A DNA stretch of 7,917 nucleotides from Candidatus Geohydrothermomicrobium daggyaiense (GCA_015711695.1 JACVIW010000104.1:1-7917); one strand, 5' to 3'; shown: positions 1 to 6,649, counted from the stretch's first letter. Notes: a model not told the origin generated them from the letters alone. Translations and numbers: made by a program.

Positions 1-66
1 AGTTCGTCTCTCGATAAAACCGTAGCCCTTCTCGGGGCTGAACCATTTGACCACACCTGATTCCAC
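1..66 (-). CDS. csp: Cold-shock protein (CspA family), N-terminal fragment
   Basis: The first 22 codons of a cold-shock-domain protein; the rest lies beyond the left edge. The translation, reading the GTG start as Met, is MESGVVKWFSPEKGYGFIER followed by RT. It shows the family's opening beta strand (G-V-V-K-W-F) and the RNP1 RNA-binding motif K-G-Y-G-F-I. Members are about 65-70 residue single-domain proteins that bind single-stranded RNA or DNA and melt mRNA structure in the cytoplasm. The GTG start at 66-64 is supported by a GGAGG Shine-Dalgarno at 77-73, six bases upstream. The gene is co-directional with flgM and the structured RNA but separated from the RNA by 225 bases, and I see no strong promoter of its own. 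Whether it is cold-induced cannot be judged here. Family assignment is firm; expression is not. Confidence 0.9.
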   Translation of the reverse strand, partial: MESGVVKWFSPEKGYGFIERRT

Positions 67-70
67 TTTA

Positions 71-91
71 ATCCTCCAGTTCTCCAAACTG
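71..91 (-). promoter_or_regulatory. Hairpin abutting the csp ribosome-binding site
   Basis: On the minus strand, CAGTT (91-87), loop TGGAG (86-82) and AACTG (81-77) form a perfect 5-bp hairpin. Its 3' base is the first G of the GGAGG Shine-Dalgarno of csp, and the loop carries a second SD-like GGAG. This could modulate initiation with temperature, as leaders of cold-shock mRNAs do, but the stem is short and the function is inferred. Confidence 0.35.
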
Positions 92-291
92 TTTTCCGTA
101 GGTTATCACAGGGTATATAGTGTGTCTACCGGGGCTGAGTTGCCACCCGCTTTTGTGCTTACAGGCCAATAGAATGAAAATGCCAGCGTTATGCGAAGGC
201 TCAAAATATTCCGGGAATTCGCGCTCAGCGCAAGAGTTCTCACACGACCCTCAACCAGCCACTGGCTCAAGAGTCAAGCCTAAAGAATGAA
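92..291 (-). other. Non-coding stretch between the structured RNA and csp
   Basis: No plausible reading frame was found on either strand. Local inverted repeats are present: GCGC-tca-GCGC at 221-231, AGCCA-c-TGGCT at 258-268, and a pairing of GGG and CCC segments around 133-150. No hairpin followed by a U-run is visible just after the structured RNA, so transcription could run on into csp and this could act as a long csp leader. I recognise no riboswitch class here. Confidence 0.4.
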
Positions 292-506
292 GGCGACTCC
301 CGCTGACCTGGTCTTTGCCCCCACACTCGCCTGCTGAGGCTTTGCAGAACTGCGCTATAGAGCAGATCCACGCCACCTTCTCCGCCTTATAGAGGCGGGC
401 AGGACTTACCCCTAAGCCGCACCATGCTCAGCAACCAATAGTTGCCTTACGTGGGTCGTTTCGCCTGCGGCTGGCATCGACTTTCAACCACAGACCGGGA
501 GCCGCC
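292..506 (-). ncRNA. Structured noncoding RNA with pseudoknot (possible raiA-motif RNA)
   Basis: About 215 nt, transcribed leftward. The ends pair: 506-496 with 292-302 gives 11 consecutive base pairs including one G-U. Inside it, 495-492 pairs with 311-314. GUGG 491-488 pairs with CCAC 454-451 and GUCG 481-478 with CGAC 458-455, enclosing GCC/GGC (475-473/465-463). Further hairpins are GCAAC/GUUGC (445-441/435-431), CCGCC/GGCGG (398-394/386-382) and CUGC/GCAG (365-362/353-350). CCUGC 403-399 can pair with GCAGG 334-330. The 7-nt loop AGCCGCA (472-466) is perfectly complementary to UGCGGCU (421-415), a long-range pseudoknot. A promoter lies just upstream and no ORF is present. Known context: raiA-motif RNAs are of similar size, pseudoknotted, and occur in Bacillota and Actinomycetota near raiA/hpf and comFC. 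ComF is two genes away here. The class is inference; that it is a folded RNA is much better supported. Confidence 0.7.
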
Positions 507-526
507 AAAGTATCTTGTTAAATTAA

Positions 527-555
527 ATAATACCCCTGGTGAACAAAGGATTCAA
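527..555 (-). promoter_or_regulatory. Sigma-70-type promoter for the structured RNA
   Basis: On the minus strand a -35 box TTGAAT (555-550, 4/6 to consensus) and a -10 box TATTAT (532-527, 5/6) are separated by exactly 17 bases. Initiation about seven bases downstream would start the transcript near 518-520, 12-14 nt before the first base of the closing helix at 506. The fit between predicted start and RNA boundary supports both calls. Confidence 0.65.
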
Positions 556-824
556 ACGCGCAGAAAGCTGTTCACCACCCCAAAATCACCGCCAACAAAA
601 AGGCGCGAGATGCGATAACACCTGCCTAGAATAACCAAAAAAAAATTTGGCCAGTGTATTGAAAGAGGACCTGGAAAAGCATCAATTAGCGTGAATATGT
701 GGCCAGAAGACCTTCTGTTTCCGTTTTTTAATGAATTTTAACCAACAATCACAGGCTTTCTCGTCTCTTGTAAGGGATGTGGTGAAAAATTTTCTGAAAT
801 AGGCACTCTGGAATAGACATGCGC
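556..824. other. Gene-free stretch between flgM and the RNA promoter
   Basis: No convincing frame was found on either strand. On the minus strand there is a nine-T run (645-637) preceded by TGGCCA (653-648), which could pair with a second TGGCCA at 705-700. This would be a poor terminator because the loop is 46 nt. A small inverted repeat lies right at the flgM stop (821-831). Nothing else is recognised. Confidence 0.35.
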
Positions 825-1097
825 TCAGCGTAGTTTATCCGAAATCATCCTGCCTATGAGTTTCTTAGCTATTTCATCTCCTGTTACGTTGTAACTTGAT
901 GTCTCGATGGCTTTTTTGAGTTTTTCAATTTTATCTTGGCGAACCTCCGGCGGCTGACCGATGCGTCGCGCAAACTCGCGGACTTCCTCTAATTCCTCAT
1001 CAGAGCGTTCATGCACCTTCTCCTCTTCCTCGCTCATCAAGCCTTTTTTCTTGAGGAGATCAAGCGTGTTTTGTATTTCTCGATCAGAGAGTTGCAT
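825..1097 (-). CDS. flgM: Anti-sigma-28 factor FlgM
   Basis: FlgM binds the flagellar sigma factor (FliA/SigD) in the cytoplasm and blocks late flagellar transcription until it is exported through the finished hook-basal body. The 90-residue product fits the family length. The C-terminal half is diagnostic: R53-x-D-K-I-E-K-L-K-x-A-I-E-x-S-x-Y-x-V, then the D-E-I-A-K-K-L-I helix at 74-81, the sigma-binding region. The N-terminus is charged, with an acidic run at 22-27 as in an unfolded FlgM N-half. I start at ATG 1097, preceded by GGTGGG four bases upstream; the frame stays open to an ATG at 1247, but that one has no Shine-Dalgarno and the extra 50 residues do not look like FlgM. No flgN, flgK or other flagellar gene is adjacent; neighbours are comF and a noncoding RNA. 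Identification is good, start moderately sure. Confidence 0.82.
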   Translation of the reverse strand: MQLSDREIQNTLDLLKKKGLMSEEEEKVHERSDEELEEVREFARRIGQPPEVRQDKIEKLKKAIETSSYNVTGDEIAKKLIGRMISDKLR

Positions 1098-1270
1098 TTT
1101 TCCCACCGCCACGATCAAACTTATTTTTACTGAACTCTCTTTCTTGATCAGTTTATCGTCACAGTGATTTCCTGTCTCGAGTACAAAGTTTATCACCCGT
1201 TCGATGCTATTGCACGCTTTTTGAAAAGAAAATGGAACAGGGAACATTTTTATACGAAAATCTGGTGATA

Positions 1271-1300
1271 ATTTAACGTGTTATTGAGACTCGGTCACAA
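1271..1300 (-). promoter_or_regulatory. Candidate promoter upstream of flgM
   Basis: On the minus strand TTGTGA (1300-1295, 4/6 to TTGACA) and TTAAAT (1276-1271, 4/6 to TATAAT) are separated by 18 bases. Both boxes are imperfect, as expected for an activator-dependent promoter, and direct repeats lie immediately upstream. It would give flgM a leader of roughly 165 nt. A second possible -10 is the extended TGaTAAACT at 1195-1187, with no good -35. Confidence 0.35.
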
Positions 1301-1306
1301 ATCGCA

Positions 1307-1341
1307 ATCATACCTTCGGACCAATTATCAAACTTTCGGAC
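1307..1341 (-). repeat. Two tandem 15-bp direct repeats, 20-bp period (operator-like)
   Basis: On the minus strand GTCCGAAAGTTTGAT (1341-1327) and GTCCGAAGGTATGAT (1321-1307) match at 13 of 15 positions and start exactly 20 bases apart, close to two helical turns. They end six bases upstream of the candidate -35 box at 1300, where an activator would sit. They lie in the non-coding gap between comF (ends 1386) and flgM. Confidence 0.5.
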
Positions 1342-1385
1342 GATTTCAATTTCAACCACGCTTTGCGATGAAGAAAAGACGGTCA

Positions 1386-2117
1386 TTATTCCCGGCGTGT
1401 CGCCGCCGCGACAATGGCGCAAACTTCCCTTGCCCCATGCTCAACAAAAGGAATGGCGCAATTCATAAGAGTTGCCCCAGTCGTGAAAACATCATCCACA
1501 ATAAGTACGCGGCTTTCACAGACTACTTTCTCAAAGCCAGCTCTAAGCCCGAAAGATTCGTTAGCGTTCTCCCATCTCTCCTGAGCGGATAAACCGTCCT
1601 GATCCCTCATACGCCTTATTATCTGAAGAGCATCAACCCGACGCAGTCCCAGTCTCTTGCACAATAGATTCGATAGAACCTCAGGAGGATTGTATCCACG
1701 CTCTTTCCTCTTATTTCCTGTGGTTGGAACGAAGGTAACGATGTCCGGGGATATGAATGATGGATCGTTCCCGGCAGCAATGAGCATTAGCTCGGATAGG
1801 GGGACCGCAAAACGCCTGCCTGAGTTTTTAAGACCTAGGACGAGTTCTTTAACAAGACCGCGATAAGTTCCGCCTGCCCTTACTCTTAACAAGTAGCCAC
1901 GGCCCTGGTACGCTATAATGCTCGATTCTGATAGGCAATTGCCGCCGTGGACCATTCTTGCCAGACCATCAAAACAGCGCGGGCACACTGGCTCCTGGCA
2001 AAAGGTTGCGCACCCCGGGCATCTGTCCTGGAAAAGAAGTCCGCATAGTTCATTGATAATTTTATTTTTCATAAAAGGATACTCGTAGATTCGCTTCCGA
2101 CCAGTTCGCAAACACAA
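1386..2117 (-). CDS. comF: ComF family phosphoribosyltransferase-like competence protein
   Basis: ComF proteins take part in natural DNA uptake, working with the ComFA helicase at the cytoplasmic face. This 243-residue protein has the family layout. An N-terminal zinc finger is formed by C33-x2-C36 and C45-x2-C48, followed by a type-I phosphoribosyltransferase fold. The PRPP-binding loop is V-L-I-V-D-D-V-F-T-T-G-A-T at 204-216, with the typical K-E-R-G-Y-N (138-143) and the L-S-A-x-E-R-W-x-N segment (176-184). The start is TTG at 2117. A full AAGGAG Shine-Dalgarno lies six bases upstream, whereas the next candidate, ATG 2072, has none, so the TTG is well supported. The gene follows the NDP-sugar pyrophosphorylase after about 90 bases and precedes flgM. 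The enzymatic role of the PRTase fold in ComF is not established. No comFA is visible nearby. Confidence 0.92.
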   Translation of the reverse strand: MCLRTGRKRIYEYPFMKNKIINELCGLLFQDRCPGCATFCQEPVCPRCFDGLARMVHGGNCLSESSIIAYQGRGYLLRVRAGGTYRGLVKELVLGLKNSGRRFAVPLSELMLIAAGNDPSFISPDIVTFVPTTGNKRKERGYNPPEVLSNLLCKRLGLRRVDALQIIRRMRDQDGLSAQERWENANESFGLRAGFEKVVCESRVLIVDDVFTTGATLMNCAIPFVEHGAREVCAIVAAATRRE

Positions 2118-2207
2118 AATTGTCTCCTTCTGGCTCCTTGAAGAAGGAAGGAACTTTGAACAAAGGGAAAGCGTTAAAAGAAGACCTTAAAGTTTTTGTA
2201 AGAAATT

Positions 2208-3371
2208 CTACGGTTTCGATTTCCCTTCTTCTGCCACAACCGTGCCTGGCATTATTCTAACACTCGGATCAATCACAATTCCATCCTTTACAACGCATCT
2301 GCTTCCCAGAACAGCGCCTTTGAGAACTGTTGCGCCGTCTCCGATATGGGATTCGGCACCCACAATGCTTTCGAAAATGCTTACGTCCCGCCCGATATAA
2401 CCCTTCCCCCACTTAATCCCCTTATAAAGTACGGCTCCCTGGCGCACAGTAGTATCAGGACCCACTACTACAGGACCTATGAGACGCGCCCCCCGCTCGA
2501 TCACGCAGTGGTCCCCAATGCAAACAGGAGGCGTAATCAGCACATCGCGGTCTATTCTCGTTTCCTTTCCCACCCATATACCTTCTGCAATTTCCACTCC
2601 CGGAATTTCCACTTTCACACGCCCCTCAAGAGCGTCAAAATTCCCACGCTGGTACTCATCGATGCTTCCCACGTCATTCCAGTAATAAGGATGGCGCCAG
2701 GCATAGACAGGCTGGCCCTCTTTGACAAGCCTGGGAAAGAGTTCACTACCAAAATCGTAAGGTTTTCCCGCAGGTATCATCTCAAGAATCTCAGGCTCGA
2801 AAATATAGATGCCCGAGTTTGCCACATTTGAAAGCGCTTCGGCATCAGGTGGTTTTTCCTGAAATCCTTTAACGGCCCCGTCCTCATCAGCGAGAATGAC
2901 TCCATACCTCGAGGTCTCCCTGACCTCAGTCGCCATTATTGTAGCTAAAGCCTTTTTCTTCTTGTGGAACTCGAGCATCTCTAAGAGATTCACATCGGTC
3001 AACGCGTCTCCACTCAAAACAATAAATGTCTCTCCTCCAAAAAAACGCGCGCACTTTTTTACCCCGCCTGCGGTGCCAAGAAGCCGCTCCTCCCTTGAAT
3101 AAGAAATGTTTAATCCCCATTTCTCGCCGTTCCCAAAGTGTTCCACGATCGCTTCGGGAAGGTAATGGAGGTTCACAACAATCTCTTTGAAACCAGTTCG
3201 CGCGAGCAGACGCACAATGTGTTCCATCACCGGACGGTTCGCGATTGGAACCATGGGTTTTGATATGTCGCCAGTAAGTGGCATAAGCCTTGTGCCGAAC
3301 CCCGCGGCAAGAACCATAACCATGGGAAGGCGATTTCCTTTACATCTGTTCAGTCGCGTTTCGCTCACCAT
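2208..3371 (-). CDS. NDP-sugar pyrophosphorylase, probable mannose-1-phosphate guanylyltransferase
   Basis: The enzyme transfers a nucleotidyl group from an NTP to a sugar-1-phosphate, giving the activated sugar for polysaccharide or glycan synthesis in the cytoplasm. The N-terminal GT-A domain shows L-A-A-G-F-G-T-R-L (21-29), K39 of the S-K-P-M motif, G-T-A-G-G-V (99-104), the metal-binding S-G-D (120-122), E-K-P (172-174), N-S-G-I-Y (185-189) and W-N-D-V-G (231-235). From about 258 to the end are left-handed beta-helix hexapeptide repeats, as in two-domain mannose-1-P guanylyltransferases of bacteria and archaea. Length (387) fits. The ATG at 3371 lacks a clear Shine-Dalgarno; ATG 3323 (residue 17), just before the nucleotide-binding loop, follows AAAGGAAA and matches the usual family start better. 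GDP-mannose is favoured because a phosphomannose isomerase is encoded at the right edge, but UDP-glucose-type activity cannot be excluded. Confidence 0.85.
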   Translation of the reverse strand: MVSETRLNRCKGNRLPMVMVLAAGFGTRLMPLTGDISKPMVPIANRPVMEHIVRLLARTGFKEIVVNLHYLPEAIVEHFGNGEKWGLNISYSREERLLGTAGGVKKCARFFGGETFIVLSGDALTDVNLLEMLEFHKKKKALATIMATEVRETSRYGVILADEDGAVKGFQEKPPDAEALSNVANSGIYIFEPEILEMIPAGKPYDFGSELFPRLVKEGQPVYAWRHPYYWNDVGSIDEYQRGNFDALEGRVKVEIPGVEIAEGIWVGKETRIDRDVLITPPVCIGDHCVIERGARLIGPVVVGPDTTVRQGAVLYKGIKWGKGYIGRDVSIFESIVGAESHIGDGATVLKGAVLGSRCVVKDGIVIDPSVRIMPGTVVAEEGKSKP

Positions 3372-3509
3372 GAGGCCCCAATGCCTTCACATATCCTCAT
3401 ATAAACACAGGAACATGATTTTTTTAGCGTCCGGTGAAATTTGCCCGAACAACGCTTATCCGACATCTTTTAGATTCTATCAGACGTTATGTCATGATAA
3501 CCGCAAACC

Positions 3510-4574
3510 TTACCGAACTTGAAACATTTGTCTCAGATTTTCCTTGTAGGGAGGAAACACAATGCCCTTCTCGGTGATTATTCCCGAGATCAAGTGAGAT
3601 GCGGTCACGTCAAAAGCGGGATTTCTTGCTTGCGTGTTTTCCGGCGTTACTTGTATGCTCTGAAATTTTTTGACCTCTTCCGGGGAACGCTCCTCGATCG
3701 GGATATCATTACCCCCTGGACAGGATAAATCAATCGTCGAAGAAGGCGCCGCGATGTAGAAAGGTATTTCGTGAAAGCGCGCCAGTATCGCCAGCCCGTA
3801 AGTGCCAATCTTGTTGGCGGTATCCCCGTTTGCAGCGATTCTATCGGCACCGGTTATTACAACGTTTATTTCTCCTCTCTCCATAAAAAAAGCTGCAGCA
3901 TTATCGCATATAACCGTGTGAGCGACACCGCTTCTGGCAAGTTCCCATGCGCTTAACCTTGCTCCCTGGAGCAGAGGTCTCGTCTCATCCACAAAAACGT
4001 GCACCGCTTTTCCTCTTCTGTGCGCCTCAATAAGAATACTGAGGGCTGTTCCATAACGTAAAGAAGCCAGAGCCCCGCTGTTGCAGTGTGTGAGCGCTTT
4101 ACATTCATCAGGAAGGATTCCAACTCCCACTTCCACGAGTTTCATGTTTTGCTCGATCGTGTCCGCAGCGATGGCGTCAGCACATTGCTTGAGACAATCG
4201 AGTATTTCACGGACGCTTCCGCCGTTACACTCGTTTATCCGCTTTTCCATCCTTTCCACTGCCCAGAAGAGATTCCTCGCAGTGGGCCTAGAGGCTTTTA
4301 ATATCTCCGCGGCTTTTTGAGCCCCCTCCAAGATATCTTCGTTTTTGCTTCTCGATGCTTCAATAGCACCGAGAAGCACACCGTATCCCGCCGCTATCCC
4401 TATCGCCATCGCCCCCCTGACCGCAAGCGTCGAAATAGCACGCACCACTTCATGTGGCGTTCTAGCTTCTATATAGGACTCTTCAAGTGGAAGGGCACGC
4501 TGGTCAAGTATGAAAAGCCTGTCTTCCTCGAAGAAGAGCGCGTCACCTTTACGTGGCTGAAACGGACCATTCAT
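3510..4574 (-). CDS. mtnA: S-methyl-5-thioribose-1-phosphate isomerase
   Basis: MtnA converts 5-methylthioribose-1-P to 5-methylthioribulose-1-P in methionine salvage; homologues also act on 5-deoxyribose-1-P. The 354-residue protein has the eIF2B-like fold. Family motifs are V-R-G-A-M-A-I-G (52-59), N-L-F-W-A-V (101-106), T-H-C-N-S-G-A-L-A-S (162-171) with catalytic C164, D-E-T-R-P-L-x-Q-G-A-R-L (196-207), and T-G-A-D-R-I-A-x-N-G-D-x-A-N-K-I-G (241-257) with catalytic D244. A-P-S-S-T-I-D follows at 276-282. The frame is open up to a GTG at 4616, but the ATG at 4574 has a GAGGTGA Shine-Dalgarno seven bases upstream and gives the usual length, so I start there. It follows the aldolase-like gene after 112 bases. 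No mtnB, mtnC or mtnD is present, so the classical route back to methionine is not encoded here. Confidence 0.95.
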   Translation of the reverse strand: MNGPFQPRKGDALFFEEDRLFILDQRALPLEESYIEARTPHEVVRAISTLAVRGAMAIGIAAGYGVLLGAIEASRSKNEDILEGAQKAAEILKASRPTARNLFWAVERMEKRINECNGGSVREILDCLKQCADAIAADTIEQNMKLVEVGVGILPDECKALTHCNSGALASLRYGTALSILIEAHRRGKAVHVFVDETRPLLQGARLSAWELARSGVAHTVICDNAAAFFMERGEINVVITGADRIAANGDTANKIGTYGLAILARFHEIPFYIAAPSSTIDLSCPGGNDIPIEERSPEEVKKFQSIQVTPENTQARNPAFDVTASHLISGIITEKGIVFPPYKENLRQMFQVR

Positions 4575-4594
4575 CTTAGAATCACCTCTGAAAG

Positions 4595-4623
4595 TTAATA
4601 AGAATGATTTAGGCACTATTCAA
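4595..4623 (-). promoter_or_regulatory. Possible internal promoter before mtnA
   Basis: On the minus strand TTGAAT (4623-4618) and TATTAA (4600-4595), each 4/6 to consensus, are separated by 17 bases. Initiation from it would leave only a very short leader before the mtnA Shine-Dalgarno, which lowers confidence. Confidence 0.3.
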
Positions 4624-4686
4624 ATTCAAGAACGCTTCCCAATGGTAACCGGAATAATTCCTCTGATTGGCGTCTGGATGCGCGGG

Positions 4687-5286
4687 TTATTCGCTCTTGA
4701 GCCCGTCGGCGAAACCGGCGTTCAATATAAAAAGCGTCTTCGCCGAAGATTCAATGGAGTCCGCAAGACTTACAAGGTTTAGCTCATCACGCGCACATAT
4801 TACGGCTCCCTGTTTTTCTATGAAGACAACATCCGCAACCCTCAGCGCATGACCAACAGCTCCAGCAAGCCCCGCGGTTCCGGGTCGATAGTAAGGCACA
4901 AAACCAACGGTGCCTACTTCGCCCAGCAACCATCTTGCCTCCTCTATAAAACTTCTTCCCTTGCATGAAAGCGCTGCCATGTGAGGAGCCCTGCACTTCA
5001 AAACAAAGTCCACTTCTGCCCTTTCTCTGAACACAGCCCGTATTATTCCGATATCCTCGCACGGCTCCTTGCCCGCGGGGGCTTTCACTTTTCCCTTACC
5101 GTCAACATAAAGTATGTCCTCGTGGCTCAAAAAACCAAAGTTTGAGCCTTTCGCAGTCACTGCAGCACCATCGGGAAAAAGTCTCATTCCAAGGGAATTC
5201 AAAGAGCCGGGCGCTAGACCTGCCGCATGAAGGTTTCTCCCTGCCCAAATAATTCTTTCTATGTCGGAGGTTTTCAAGCCACACAT
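4687..5286 (-). CDS. Class II aldolase/adducin-family protein lacking the metal site
   Basis: Family members (FucA, AraD, MtnB, Ald2) are zinc enzymes that cleave or epimerise sugar phosphates. The overall pattern fits along the full domain: I-I-x-A-G-R-x-L-x-x-A-G-L, T-A-K-G-S-N-F-G-F-L-S-H-E-D-I-L-Y-V-D, then the region around residue 95 and the C-terminal half. The expected catalytic features are absent. The HxH zinc pair is replaced by K-C-R (97-99), the third His in the N-H-G motif by E-K-Q-G (157-160), the S-S-E containing the catalytic Glu by C-E-D (76-78), and G-N in the phosphate loop by N-S. It probably does not act as a metal aldolase. Start is uncertain: ATG 5286 sits directly against an AAGAGG; TTG 5277 would use that same AAGAGG at good spacing and match FucA's N-terminus; the frame is open to TTG 5319. 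It lies between ahcY and mtnA. Confidence 0.75.
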   Translation of the reverse strand: MCGLKTSDIERIIWAGRNLHAAGLAPGSLNSLGMRLFPDGAAVTAKGSNFGFLSHEDILYVDGKGKVKAPAGKEPCEDIGIIRAVFRERAEVDFVLKCRAPHMAALSCKGRSFIEEARWLLGEVGTVGFVPYYRPGTAGLAGAVGHALRVADVVFIEKQGAVICARDELNLVSLADSIESSAKTLFILNAGFADGLKSE

Positions 5287-5354
5287 CCTCTTTTCAGAAC
5301 CATGCACTCTTAGAAGCAAAAACCCGGCGTAAGTGGCGAGTCTTTTTTTACCAT

Positions 5355-6611
5355 TCAGGTTCCGATACTCCAGCTCTTCAAATATTCTTCCTGCTCATCA
5401 GTTAGAGAATCAATCTCTATCCCCATCGTTTGGAGCTTAAGCCTGGCAACTTCCCTGTCTATCTCCAGAGGAACATCATAGACTCTTTTTTCAAGCTGTC
5501 CCTCTTGATTGTAAGCATACTCGACGCAAAGAGCTTGATTTGCGAAACTCATATCCATCACGGCAGCTGGATGACCCTCCGCGGCCGCAAGGTTCACCAG
5601 TCTTCCCTCGGCAAGCAGGTAAATTCTTCTTCCATCAGGAAGCAGGAACTCCTCAACGTTATCCCTGACCGTGCGCCTGTTTGTGGCCATCTCGGAGAGC
5701 GCTGATTTGTCAATTTCCACGTCGAAGTGGCCCGAGTTGCAAACGATTGCCCTGTCTTTCATCACCTGGAAGTGGTCGCGCCTGATTACATGGATGTCAC
5801 CGGTTGTTGTCACAAATATGTCTCCCCTTTCGGCTGCCCGCATGGAAGTGGTCACAGTGAAACCATCCATGACCGCCTCTAAAGCCCTTAGTGGGTCAAC
5901 CTCAACCACAATTACATGAGCACCCATCCCCCTCGCGCGGTTCGCTATCCCTCTGCCACACCATCCGTATCCGAAAACGACGAAGTTCTTTCCCGCAAGA
6001 AGTATATTTGTCGCTCTTAAAATACCGTCAATCGTCGACTGACCCGTACCGTAACGGTTATCGAACAAATGCTTCGTGTTTGCGTTGTTAACAGCTATTA
6101 CCGGGTATAGAAGGACTCCGTTCTCTTCCATGCTCTTAAGTCTTATCACGCCTGTCGTTGTTTCTTCGGTGCCGGCAATCACTCTCAACGCTTGCTCTTT
6201 GAGCTCCCTGTGAAGAGTCGTTATTAGGTCAGCGCCATCATCCATTGTGATATGAGGATTGATATTCAGAACAGACCTTATGTGTCGGTAGTATGTCTCG
6301 TTGTCCTCACCCCGTCGGGCAAAAACACTTATGCCGAAGTGCTTCACGAGCGCGGCAGCCACGTCGTCCTGCGTGCTCAACGGGTTGCTAGCGCAGAGAA
6401 AAGGCTCAGCTCCGGCGGCTTTCAAAGTAACCATGAGATTCGCTGTCTCAGTGGTTACATGCAAACACGCCGCGATTCTCGCTCCCTCAAGAGGTTTCTC
6501 TTTCTCAAAGCGCCTTCTGACAGTCTCGAGCACCTTCATCTCAAGAGCAGCCCAGAGAATCCTTGATTTTCCCTTATCGGCGAGCGATATATCTTTGATG
6601 TCATAATCCAT
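5355..6611 (-). CDS. ahcY: Adenosylhomocysteinase (S-adenosylhomocysteine hydrolase)
   Basis: AhcY reversibly splits S-adenosylhomocysteine, the by-product of SAM-dependent methylation, into adenosine and homocysteine with a bound NAD. The 418 residues match the short form common in archaea and thermophilic bacteria, which lacks the roughly 40-residue insert of the proteobacterial type. Visible motifs are C-L-H-V-T-T-E-T-A (49-57; T53 and E55 contact adenosine in the family), N-P-L-S-T-Q-D-D (76-83), D124-D125, E-E-T-T-T-G-V (149-155), N-T-K-H-L-F-D-N-R-Y-G-T-G-Q-S (178-192), the Rossmann loop G-Y-G-W-C-G-R-G (214-221) and N-S-G-H-F-D (292-297). The C-terminus ends W-S-I-G-T, without the K-P-x-x-Y-R-Y tail. 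ATG 6611 follows AAGGAG at ten bases. It precedes the aldolase-like gene by a short gap. Retention of the adenine contacts favours SAH over S-inosylhomocysteine as substrate. Confidence 0.96.
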   Translation of the reverse strand: MDYDIKDISLADKGKSRILWAALEMKVLETVRRRFEKEKPLEGARIAACLHVTTETANLMVTLKAAGAEPFLCASNPLSTQDDVAAALVKHFGISVFARRGEDNETYYRHIRSVLNINPHITMDDGADLITTLHRELKEQALRVIAGTEETTTGVIRLKSMEENGVLLYPVIAVNNANTKHLFDNRYGTGQSTIDGILRATNILLAGKNFVVFGYGWCGRGIANRARGMGAHVIVVEVDPLRALEAVMDGFTVTTSMRAAERGDIFVTTTGDIHVIRRDHFQVMKDRAIVCNSGHFDVEIDKSALSEMATNRRTVRDNVEEFLLPDGRRIYLLAEGRLVNLAAAEGHPAAVMDMSFANQALCVEYAYNQEGQLEKRVYDVPLEIDREVARLKLQTMGIEIDSLTDEQEEYLKSWSIGT

Positions 6612-6649
6612 CTAATCGTTTCTCCTTTCCTTACAAGCAGCAGCAACTT

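Noticed and set aside
292..506. tmRNA, RNase P RNA, SRP RNA or 6S RNA as identity of the structured RNA
   Set aside because: No tRNA-like CCA end or tag reading frame (tmRNA), no conserved P4 or GAGGAAAGTCC-type element (RNase P), no SRP tetraloop/asymmetric-loop signature, and the fold is not a single long hairpin with a central bubble (6S).
637..705. Intrinsic terminator after flgM from paired TGGCCA and a nine-T run
   Set aside because: The two TGGCCA arms are 46 nt apart with no good internal pairing, so an efficient terminator is unlikely.
221..830. Ten-base direct repeat GCGCTCAGCG at 221-230 and 821-830 flanking the RNA region
   Set aside because: Too short to call a mobile-element or attachment repeat; each copy is a small self-complementary motif, and a 10-mer match in this length is expected by chance.
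1153..1160. Sigma-28-like -10 box GACGATAA (minus strand) ahead of flgM
   Set aside because: Seven of eight bases match GCCGATAA but no TAAA element lies at the required spacing upstream.
961..1167. Plus-strand frame of 68 codons opposite flgM
   Set aside because: Serine/arginine-rich product mirrors the lysine/glutamate-rich flgM frame; no ribosome-binding site and no family resemblance.
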